Source: an uncultured Tateyamaria sp.
GTDB taxonomy: Bacteria; Pseudomonadota; Alphaproteobacteria; Rhodobacterales; Rhodobacteraceae
Reading direction: 5' to 3'
Assembly: GCF_947503705.1 (NCBI RefSeq)
Contig: NZ_CANNES010000007.1
Coordinates: 1-64,000 of the forward strand
DNA length: 64,000 nt
Shown here: one piece after another, positions 1 through 6,895 of the stretch
How positions within the stretch are numbered: position 1 is the stretch's first letter
Layout: every line of letters starts with the position of its first letter
Notes under the pieces: model-generated
Seen by the model: the letters and a program-made list of their open reading frames with translations, nothing else
Database searches by the model: none
What the model was told of the DNA's origin: nothing
Program-made: the position numbers and the translations under genes

Positions 1-77
1 TGGCGCGGTTGACGGGGCTCGAACCCGCGACCCCCGGCGTGACAGGCCGGTACTCTAACCAACTGAGCTACAACCGC
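1..77 (-). tRNA. tRNA-Asp (anticodon GTC)
   Basis: The reverse strand folds as a cloverleaf with acceptor arms GCGGTTG and CAACCGC. The anticodon stem CCGGC/GCCGG encloses the loop CTGTCAC, so the anticodon is GTC. The T arm carries GGTTCGAGCC and the CCA end is encoded at positions 3-1. The gene touches the window edge but appears complete. Confidence 0.95.
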
Positions 78-92
78 CCGCTGCGTTCTGGC

Positions 93-121
93 GTAATATG
101 GGCGGTCCGAAGGCGCGTCAA
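93..121 (-). promoter_or_regulatory. sigma-70-type promoter of tRNA-Asp
   Basis: Read on the reverse strand, TTGACG (121-116) is followed after exactly 17 bases by TATTAC (98-93). The -10 element ends 16 bases before the tRNA 5' end. Both tRNA-Val genes in this window have the same 17-base layout. Assignment is by pattern only. Confidence 0.6.
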
Positions 122-266
122 GCGGCGTTTTGCGCGAAAGCGCAGGAAATCCGGATTATGGTGTGGCACCATCACCCAAGACGGCCATGACGGGCCGCCA
201 ACATCGCGACGACAAGACCCCCTGAGCCAAAGGCCGGTCGAGCGGATGTGATATCCGCCACACCTC

Positions 267-1205
267 TCACTTGTCGGGCAGCGGTATGAATTCGGCGTCG
301 TCCCCGGGTGGCAGCTGGAAGCGGCCGTGGGCCCAGTCTCCGGCCCGCCATGCCTCTTTTGCCGCCTCGATCCGCTCTTTGGACGAGGCCACGAAATTCC
401 ACCAGATGTGGCGCGAGCCCTCAAGTGTCGCGCCACCCAGCATCATCAGGCGCGCACCGGCATTGCCTGCGGTCAGCGACATGCGATCGCCCGGGCGGAA
501 CACCATCATGCGGCCCGCCTCATAGGTTTCGCCGGCCACGACGATACTACCCTGAACCACGTAGACGCCTCTATCTTCGTGGTTGTCCGGCAAGGGAATA
601 CTGGCCCCTGCTTCAAGAACGGCATCGGCATAAAACATCTCTGAGGCCGTGCGAACGGGCGCGCGCTCGCCCCAGGCGTCGCCAAGGATCAAGCGCACTT
701 CCTTGCCCTCGCCTTCCAGGAACGGCAGCGTATCCTTGGGCGCATGCTCGAAGGCGGCCGGATCGTCTTCGGCATCCTTGGGCAAAGCCACCCAGGTTTG
801 AATACCAAACAGATCATGTGGCTTTTGGCGGATCTCTCCATCCGTTCGTTCGGAGTGGGTGATCCCGTGGCCTGCAACCATCCAGTTGACCGCGCCCGGC
901 TCGATCCACTGATCCGTACCCACACTGTCGCGGTGATGAATCTTGCCCTTGTAGAGGTAAGTGACCGTGGCCAGACCGATATGCGGATGGGGACGCACGT
1001 CAATGCCCTTGCCGGTCACGAACTCTGCCGGTCCCATCTGATCGAAAAATATGAACGGTCCAACCATCTGGCGCTTGGGCGCAGGCAAGGCGCGGCGCAC
1101 TTCAAAACCGCCAAGATCACGGGCGCGGGGCACGATTACGGTTTCAATGGCATCTACCGCGTCGCCTTTTGGGCAATCGGGATCAAGGGCGGGATTCCAG
1201 CTCAT
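267..1205 (-). CDS. pirin family protein
   Basis: 312 residues. Two cupin domains: the first contains the pirin signature around RPHPHIGLATVTYLYKG and the following HGITHSER, which supply the His/Glu metal ligands; the second covers the C-terminal half. Pirins are cytosolic iron-binding proteins, and several bacterial ones have quercetinase or redox-modulator activity; the substrate cannot be read here. I start at the ATG at 1205 because GGAGAG lies seven bases upstream and the protein then begins at the usual point; an upstream in-frame start at 1259 has no such support. It is a single gene running toward tRNA-Asp, with no operon partner. Confidence 0.9.
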   Translation of the reverse strand: MSWNPALDPDCPKGDAVDAIETVIVPRARDLGGFEVRRALPAPKRQMVGPFIFFDQMGPAEFVTGKGIDVRPHPHIGLATVTYLYKGKIHHRDSVGTDQWIEPGAVNWMVAGHGITHSERTDGEIRQKPHDLFGIQTWVALPKDAEDDPAAFEHAPKDTLPFLEGEGKEVRLILGDAWGERAPVRTASEMFYADAVLEAGASIPLPDNHEDRGVYVVQGSIVVAGETYEAGRMMVFRPGDRMSLTAGNAGARLMMLGGATLEGSRHIWWNFVASSKERIEAAKEAWRAGDWAHGRFQLPPGDDAEFIPLPDK

Positions 1206-1796
1206 CTCAGGCTCTCCAATATCAAGGTTGGTCCAAAGATAGCTGAATAGGATGCGCACGCAACCGGTAAGAATAGAGGGCTTTGGTGCAAATACGCGCA
1301 GAGAAGGCGGAGGGGCAGAGCATGCTCGAAAGTATCAATCAACACTTGCGATTGCGTTCTTTCAAACCGCAAGGCAGCCTTTTGAACTTTGAATGCCGAT
1401 GCTTTGCGCGGGCCTACGCGAGACATCACTCTCTGTTCAGCCTGCTCAAATCAGCCGTTCAAAAGAAACGACATAGTCATCATAGCCCGCCGCCTTTAGA
1501 CTTGCCCATACAAACCGGCCTGCGGTTGAAAGGCCGCGAACTTGTTTAAATAGACGTTCTTTTTCTGGCTCTTGATCCAAAAAAACGAATTGCCAACGAC
1601 ACATGATTAAAACGACCTGGTCAAAAGTCATGACGCGTATCGGCGTCATAACCTGCTGTTTTCGTGCGATTACAAACCGCCCTCGGCGTAAAAACGCCCG
1701 TTGAACGTGAATAAATGCAAGTGCGCATTCTTGTTATTGCGACGAGCCGTTATTTGCACTAGCCGAAGAATTGGAGACGCAACAAAGGACAAATCC
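1206..1796. other. intergenic region between pirin and H-NS-like genes
   Basis: About 590 bases holding the divergent upstream regions of the pirin and H-NS-like genes. Apart from one weak 67-codon reverse frame at 1446-1649, no gene, RNA or strong hairpin was recognised. TTGAAC near 1704 could be part of the promoter of the H-NS-like gene, but its -10 element is poor. Confidence 0.5.
1446..1649 (-). CDS. possible small protein, unknown function
   Basis: A 67-residue frame with a protein-like C-terminal half (FKQVRGLSTAGRFVWASLKA and following), no signal peptide and no recognised domain. Its codon use is less GC-rich at third positions than neighbouring genes, and no clear ribosome binding site precedes the ATG. 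It could be a genuine short protein, the tail of a decayed gene, or chance. I keep it only because it sits in an otherwise empty 590-base gap. Confidence 0.25.
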   Translation of the reverse strand: MTPIRVMTFDQVVLIMCRWQFVFLDQEPEKERLFKQVRGLSTAGRFVWASLKAAGYDDYVVSFERLI

Positions 1797-2117
1797 ATGA
1801 CCGACATCAACTGGGATGAACTGTCGCTCGAAGACCTGAAGACCATTCAAAAGAAAGCAACCAAAGCGATCAGCACATTCCAAGCGCGCAAGCGTAAAGA
1901 AGCACTGGCCGCTGTCGAAGCCAAAGCCGCTGAAATGGGCTTTGCTCTGGGCGAACTTACTGGAGCCAGCAAAACAAAGGGCAGCAAAGCGCCACCCAAA
2001 TATTGCCACCCCGACAACCCCGCCATGACGTGGACGGGCCGGGGCCGTCAACCGAATTGGGTGAAGGACGCCGTGGCAAATGGCAAATCAATGGACGACC
2101 TGCTGATCGTCAAATAA
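1797..2117 (+). CDS. H-NS/HvrA-like nucleoid-associated protein
   Basis: 106 residues. An N-terminal alpha-helical oligomerisation segment (about 5-50) is rich in Lys, Glu and Ala. A short linker leads to the H-NS-family DNA-binding core TWTGRGRQPNW at residues 78-88, preceded by YCHPDNPAM. This core is the AT-hook-like loop by which H-NS relatives such as HvrA of purple bacteria contact the minor groove. The protein is expected to silence or tune AT-rich promoters. The start is the ATG at 1797 after AAAGGAC; the frame stays open to 1701 but those upstream codons are not protein-like. It is transcribed alone, and a strong hairpin lies 115 bases downstream. Confidence 0.9.
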   Translation: MTDINWDELSLEDLKTIQKKATKAISTFQARKRKEALAAVEAKAAEMGFALGELTGASKTKGSKAPPKYCHPDNPAMTWTGRGRQPNWVKDAVANGKSMDDLLIVK

Positions 2118-2590
2118 CCCGACAGGCGCAATCGTTCCGACATACTACGTCAGAAACGACACGCGATACCCTTCGCGTTGATCAGCTGGGAATGGATCAT
2201 CTGCACAGGGCGCAGGTAACATGCCATGTGACAAAGGGCGGCCTCGAACGGGCCGCCCTTTTGCGTATCAGCACGGCCTGCCCACTTTGCCAGATCAGAC
2301 CGCACCCGAGGGCCCTGCGAAAAACTGTTGAAATAGATTTCAACTGCTGCCACGCTACCCATAGTTGAGCAGTGCCTTGGATTTTCAGGCCACGCTCGCT
2401 TGGGGATCACGTCGGGGGAACATCAAAAAGAGCATTTTTCGCTCTGATTTTATCAGACTGCCACATGTCACGACGATGGGCCGGTCGATCAGATTTAAAC
2501 GATTGGCAAGTTTCATATCTTGCGGTTCCGGGACCATGTTTCACCGGCCCAATGACCGCGAAAGCTTGCAACTCTGGAAAGGACAGTTTG
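2118..2590. other. intergenic region before the MNIO operon
   Basis: About 470 bases between the H-NS-like gene and the ferritin-like gene. It holds the terminator at 2233-2262 and then roughly 330 bases of upstream region for the operon starting at 2591. The forward frame is open from 2372, but these codons are not protein-like. I see no metal-box or other recognisable operator. Confidence 0.5.
2233..2262 (+). terminator. rho-independent terminator
   Basis: Perfect 11-base stem AAAGGGCGGCC / GGCCGCCCTTT around a 7-base loop, followed by a short T run. It ends transcription of the H-NS-like gene, or of a short RNA encoded between 2118 and 2233. Confidence 0.85.
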
Positions 2591-4429
2591 GTGAAAGACA
2601 TTACACAGGCTTGGCAAGATGCGCGCGCCGCCAAAGATCAGCTTGATCTCTCTGCCTCCGAAACATTCATGGTCTTCGTTATCAATCTGACCATGTCGCG
2701 CGATCAGGTGAAAACGCGGCTTGCAGGCGACCTGCAGGCCGCCGTTTCCGTCGAATTGGCGACTATCCCGATTTACCTCTACACCTATTATTCGATCAAC
2801 CGGACCCAAACAAACGGCCAGGACCTCAAGCCAAGTTCAAAATTTGCCAATAATGCCGGCGGTGCGATTATGTCCGTCGCGGTCGAAGAGATGCTGCACA
2901 TGTCCTTGTCCAGCAACATCTATTTTGCGCTGACGGGCAAACCGCCGACGCTCTATATGAATGCACCCGGATATTACCCGACAATGCTGCCGCATCATAA
3001 TCCAGTGGGCCCGCCCGGCCCCGGTGGTCCGACAGATGTGGATACCCACATTCCGCTGCGCGGTTTCAGCTTTGAACAGATGTGGCATTTCCTGCAAATC
3101 GAATATCCGATGAAACCGGTAGGCGTCGAGATTGCCGATGTAGACACACTGTTAGGGACATTTGACAAACGGATCAGCGACCTGAGCGAAGACACGATTG
3201 ATGGTGACGACTATGGCGCATTCCTCAAGGAGTTTGGCTGGCCCTCGGACGAAAACTGGAATTCCATTGGCCAGTTTTATTCCTACATCCGCTGCCTTAT
3301 CGCGTCCTCATTGATCACTGATGACGACTTTACCAACGGCGCACGTGCCTGCCAGATCCAGGCCTTTAACTATGCGCCGAACAATGTCGACACGATGTAT
3401 CCGACCGAGAAATTCAGCCGGGCCAAACCCGCCCCCAAGCCGACCGATCCCAAGGACAAACCAGCGCCGGGCACCTTGCCCAATGCCGCCTATGTCGCTG
3501 GCTACATGAACGAACCCGACAGCCATTCAGGCGATCATTCGAAGGATTGGGAAGAGGACGAAGAGCTGATTTCCGTCTCGTCCAAACAGGACGCCTTCAC
3601 CGCACTTGCGACCATCTGCGAACAGGGTGAGGGGTATGGCCTGCCAGAGGCCGCGACCACCGAACCCACGGGCAAAAGCACGGGAAGCCAGCATGACAAG
3701 GATGGCGAATGGCGCAACTACACCCCCGAAGACAGCCATTTCTGGAAATTCCTGCGCCTGCAATCGCGGTTCTCGGCCTTTGAGGACAGTGTCGAGCAGT
3801 TGCCGATGATGGCGGGGGCCCTGCCCTGGATGAAGGACGAGATCGACAAACTCAAGACACAGGCGGCCACCCAGGAGCAATATGATGCCAGCGGGTTGGT
3901 GTCGGGCGGCGTGGTCTATGACTATCCCAACAGCCCGGTCTCGGCGCAATATCCGCAGCCTTATTCCGAGATCAACGATTTCCTCTCGGGGCTGTTCCAA
4001 TACATGCTGATCCTGTCGGAAACGATCTATCTGGTGCCCTCCAACGGGGCCGAAGAGACCGGCGGCGTTGATCCGCAACATCTGTTCTTCAATCAGGCGC
4101 TGCACCGGTCGATGATCTGGGTGATGGACAAATACATCCAGTACATGCGCGAATTGCCGCCCCTGCCCTCAGGCCCCCATGCGGGCAAAACATGCGCGCC
4201 CACGTTCGAAAACCTCAGCCTCGGCACCCGCGAACAGGCTTTTGATGCGCTCAAGGTGCTTGGCGACAAGGCCATCGCCGCCGCCCATGTGCTGGACCCT
4301 TCGTCAACGCGGGTCAAAGAGCTGGTGGACCGGTCAGTCGATCAGCTGAGCCCGGATGGCAAACACTCCATGAACTTGCCGAACACAGCCGATTACTGGG
4401 TGGGCAACCTGCCCCAAACCCACGCCTGA
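2591..4429 (+). CDS. VioB-type ferritin-like domain protein
   Basis: 612 residues from a GTG start at 2591, chosen because AAAGGA lies seven bases upstream; an ATG at 2552 and the open frame back to 2372 lack this. The N-terminal third matches the ferritin-like domain seen in iminophenyl-pyruvate dimer synthase VioB: Glu55 in VELATIPIYLYTYYS and Glu100/His103 in VAVEEMLHM are plausible di-metal ligands on antiparallel helices. A Pro/Gly-rich loop follows, and a second helical half includes HFWKFLRLQSRF. No signal peptide, so cytosolic. It is the first gene of an operon with a cysteine-rich protein, an MNIO oxidase and a DUF2063 protein. It may be an additional tailoring oxidase or an iron handler for that system. 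Function is inferred from position only. Confidence 0.8.
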   Translation: MKDITQAWQDARAAKDQLDLSASETFMVFVINLTMSRDQVKTRLAGDLQAAVSVELATIPIYLYTYYSINRTQTNGQDLKPSSKFANNAGGAIMSVAVEEMLHMSLSSNIYFALTGKPPTLYMNAPGYYPTMLPHHNPVGPPGPGGPTDVDTHIPLRGFSFEQMWHFLQIEYPMKPVGVEIADVDTLLGTFDKRISDLSEDTIDGDDYGAFLKEFGWPSDENWNSIGQFYSYIRCLIASSLITDDDFTNGARACQIQAFNYAPNNVDTMYPTEKFSRAKPAPKPTDPKDKPAPGTLPNAAYVAGYMNEPDSHSGDHSKDWEEDEELISVSSKQDAFTALATICEQGEGYGLPEAATTEPTGKSTGSQHDKDGEWRNYTPEDSHFWKFLRLQSRFSAFEDSVEQLPMMAGALPWMKDEIDKLKTQAATQEQYDASGLVSGGVVYDYPNSPVSAQYPQPYSEINDFLSGLFQYMLILSETIYLVPSNGAEETGGVDPQHLFFNQALHRSMIWVMDKYIQYMRELPPLPSGPHAGKTCAPTFENLSLGTREQAFDALKVLGDKAIAAAHVLDPSSTRVKELVDRSVDQLSPDGKHSMNLPNTADYWVGNLPQTHA

Positions 4430-4451
4430 GACGAAAGAGAGACGCGTTATC

Positions 4452-5066
4452 ATGAGCAACGATTGCCAAACCAAAACCGCCGCCAGCAACGCGTGTGGCA
4501 CCCCAACCACCCGGCCCTTTGAACCCTCGGCCGATTTCAAGCGGGTGCCCGTGCCCGGCGAGGAACTGCACGCCTGCATGGGGCTCAACAACTGCGCAGG
4601 CCAAGACCGCTATGGCATGGACGGCGCGCCCGGATTTGCGCCCAACGATTGCGCCGGGCAAGGCTATTGCGCGACCACGCAAATGCACAGCTGTCACACC
4701 AACAACAACTGCGCCAATCAGGGTGGGTGCGGGCTTTATGGCTCCGAAAGCGAATTGAACCGCCCCGGTGCAAATGCCTGTCGGTCGATGGGATCCTGCG
4801 CGACCCCGATCAACGCTGAGCGGTTCATCACCACAGGCGCCTATCGTGGCACCAGCGTCTGGCACCGTGCGCGCGCCGTTTTCAAGGAAAGCTTTGATCC
4901 CAGCAAAGCAACCAAAGGACACACGCCGCAAAGCCCCAAAGACGCGCCGTCAGAGTTTCCCGATGGGCCAACATATGCGTGGATCACCACCATGCCCGAG
5001 GGCGAGCAATCGTCTTTTGCGGCCTGCGGGTCCAGCGGGATGTCGGGTGGCGGCAGCTGCGGATGA
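4452..5066 (+). CDS. cysteine-rich C-x5-C repeat protein, probable MNIO substrate
   Basis: 204 residues, no recognised family. Thirteen cysteines at 5, 15, 42, 48, 67, 73, 81, 87, 93, 110, 116, 192 and 203. Nine of them sit in C-x5-C units (42/48, 67/73, 81/87/93, 110/116), often in the context N/D-C-A-G/N-Q. The C terminus is Gly/Ser-rich and ends SGGGSCG; a Trp/Arg-containing segment (130-180) without cysteine lies between. There is no signal peptide, unlike bufferins. GAGAGACG precedes the ATG. The stop overlaps the MNIO start by four bases (ATGA), so the two are translationally coupled. I infer that this is the precursor modified by the MNIO enzyme, perhaps for binding a soft metal such as copper. 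Alternatives are a Cys-rich metal store or a structural protein. Confidence 0.7.
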   Translation: MSNDCQTKTAASNACGTPTTRPFEPSADFKRVPVPGEELHACMGLNNCAGQDRYGMDGAPGFAPNDCAGQGYCATTQMHSCHTNNNCANQGGCGLYGSESELNRPGANACRSMGSCATPINAERFITTGAYRGTSVWHRARAVFKESFDPSKATKGHTPQSPKDAPSEFPDGPTYAWITTMPEGEQSSFAACGSSGMSGGGSCG

Positions 5067-6010
5067 CGCGGGCGAGCGATCTTGCGGCGCTGCCTGAACT
5101 GGGCCTGGGCCTTGGGCTGCGCAATGTCCATTTTGAGCATATCCTGAACCATTGGCCCGCAGTCGACTGGTTCGAGGCGATATCCGAAAACTTCATGGAC
5201 AGTGGCGGCCGCCCCCGCGACGTGCTGCGCCGCGTGGCCAAACGTTACCCAGTGGTGCTGCACGGCGTGTCGCTGTCGATCGGGTCCACCGATCCGCTGG
5301 ACATGGAATATCTTGCACGCCTCAAGGCCTTGACGGCAGAGGTGTCGCCCGCTTGGGTCAGTGACCATCTGTGCTGGACCGGGGTCATGGGGCTTAACAG
5401 CCATGACCTCTTGCCTGTTCCCCTGAACGCCGAAACGCTGGACCACATCGCGGCACGGGTGCACAAGGTGCAGGACTATCTGGGTCGCCCCCTGATCCTC
5501 GAAAATCCATCCACTTATGTGAGCTTTCACGCCACCACCATGGACGAGCCTGCATTCCTGCGCGCCTTGGCCGAGCGGACCGGCTGTGGCCTGCTGCTCG
5601 ATGTCAACAATGTCTATGTGTCTTGCGTCAACGCGGGGACGGACCCCGCCACCTACCTACGCGCCTTTCCGATGGACCGCGTCGTACAGATGCATCTGGC
5701 GGGCCATACCGATCTGGGCACGCATATCATCGACAGCCATGACCAGCCGGTCCGGCCCGAGGTGTGGCAGCTTTATGCCCTGGCCTGCGCCATGACCGGC
5801 GGGGTGGCCACGCTGTTGGAATGGGACGGCAATATCCCCGACTTTGAGACTTGCCATGCCGAACTGCTGAAATCCAAGGCCTACCGCGACGGCGCCTTTC
5901 AGGATCTGGTGGCAGAGCGGAGCACGGCGATCTCGGCCAACGTCTCGAACCCGGTCCAGTTTCTGGTGCCCGGCATTGACGACGTCACGCATCTGGCGGA
6001 CGGTGCATAG
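5063..6010 (+). CDS. DUF692 multinuclear non-heme iron oxidase (MNIO, MbnB/BufB-like)
   Basis: 315 residues forming the DUF692 TIM barrel. Motifs in order: LGLGLR (15-20), FEAISENF (37-44), HGVSLSIG (67-74), SDHLCW (100-105), ENPS (147-150), LDVNNVYVS (179-187), MHLAGH (210-215), IDSHD (223-227) and LEWD (252-255). The His, Asp and Glu in these are the expected two- or three-iron ligands. Family members (MbnB, TglH, ChrH, BufB) oxidise cysteines of ribosomal peptides into oxazolone-thioamide, thiooxazole or related groups. The start codon overlaps the stop of the cysteine-rich gene, pointing to that protein as substrate. The four-gene order resembles bufferin and methanobactin loci, but the precursor type differs. 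Confidence 0.92.
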   Translation: MTRASDLAALPELGLGLGLRNVHFEHILNHWPAVDWFEAISENFMDSGGRPRDVLRRVAKRYPVVLHGVSLSIGSTDPLDMEYLARLKALTAEVSPAWVSDHLCWTGVMGLNSHDLLPVPLNAETLDHIAARVHKVQDYLGRPLILENPSTYVSFHATTMDEPAFLRALAERTGCGLLLDVNNVYVSCVNAGTDPATYLRAFPMDRVVQMHLAGHTDLGTHIIDSHDQPVRPEVWQLYALACAMTGGVATLLEWDGNIPDFETCHAELLKSKAYRDGAFQDLVAERSTAISANVSNPVQFLVPGIDDVTHLADGA

Positions 6011-6016
6011 CGGCCC

Positions 6017-6832
6017 ATGACCGAACTGAGCGAAGTCCAGCGCTGGATGCACAGTACGTTGTTGGCACCGGGCAGCGAAAGCCAGGCCCGGGCGGCTGAT
6101 TTCCTGACGCCCATGGCGCATCTGGATGCGGCACAGGCCCTGTCGATCTACCAGCGCAGCTATGCCTTGCGGCTGGCGGCCTGCATGCGCGAACAGTTTC
6201 CAGCCACCTGCCATGCTTTGGGAGCGGCGCTCTTCAATGATTTTGTCGAAACCTACGTCGCCGCTCTGCCCCCAGAAAGCTATACGTTGCACGATCTGGG
6301 CCGCCGCTTTGCCGGGTTTCTGGCAGATCAACGCCCCGACAAGGATGCCGCTGAAAAAGAAACCTGGATCGACTTTCTGATCGACTTGGCCCGGTTCGAA
6401 CGGCAAGTCTATGTCGCTCATGATTGCGACGGGGTGGAAAGCAGCGGCTTGGAAATGGCTGACCTCGCCACGCCTGACAGCGCCCTGGCCGTACAACCCA
6501 GCCTGACCGTGGCGGAATACGGCTTCGATGTTTCAAGTTATTTTCATGGCGTGCGCGCGGCCTCCGACCCTCCAATTCCGTCGGAACGCCCCTCATTCGT
6601 CGCCGTGCTGCGCGCAAATTACCAGACTACGACTGTGCCGTTATCTCATGCGCATTTCACCTTTTTGCAGGCTTTATGCGCAGGCGAAAACGTGGCCGCG
6701 GCGCTCAGCGCAGTTTCACATGCCCTTGGTCAAAGCGACGCGGATGTCAGGCGCGGGTGGGATGCGGGCAGCGCCACACGACAACGCTGGATCGATGCTG
6801 GGTTCTTTGTGAAACAGCCACCCGCAGCATAG
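6017..6832 (+). CDS. DUF2063 domain protein, MNIO partner (BufC/MbnC-like)
   Basis: 271 residues. The N-terminal ~95 residues match DUF2063 (often labelled putative DNA-binding domain): an initial helix LSEVQRWMHSTLL, then IYQRSYALRLAACMREQFP and a later Tyr/Pro-containing helix. The C-terminal half is less conserved. In methanobactin and bufferin systems the equivalent protein (MbnC, BufC) binds the MNIO enzyme and recruits the peptide, so the DNA-binding label is probably misleading here. It begins six bases after the MNIO stop, with little ribosome binding site of its own, so translation is likely coupled. It is the last gene of the operon. Confidence 0.88.
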   Translation: MTELSEVQRWMHSTLLAPGSESQARAADFLTPMAHLDAAQALSIYQRSYALRLAACMREQFPATCHALGAALFNDFVETYVAALPPESYTLHDLGRRFAGFLADQRPDKDAAEKETWIDFLIDLARFERQVYVAHDCDGVESSGLEMADLATPDSALAVQPSLTVAEYGFDVSSYFHGVRAASDPPIPSERPSFVAVLRANYQTTTVPLSHAHFTFLQALCAGENVAAALSAVSHALGQSDADVRRGWDAGSATRQRWIDAGFFVKQPPAA

Positions 6833-6849
6833 GCCAAAGACGAGAAAGC

Positions 6850-6879
6850 CCTCAATGCGGGCTGCCACCCGCATCGAGG
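6850..6879. terminator. hairpin between convergent genes
   Basis: CCTCAATGCGGG (6850-6861) pairs with CCCGCATCGAGG (6868-6879) with one mismatch and a six-base loop. It lies between the end of the MNIO operon and the end of a reverse-strand operon. There is no clear T tract, so it may act as a transcript-stabilising 3' end rather than a classical terminator. Confidence 0.55.
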
Positions 6880-6895
6880 TCACACACTCTTCATC

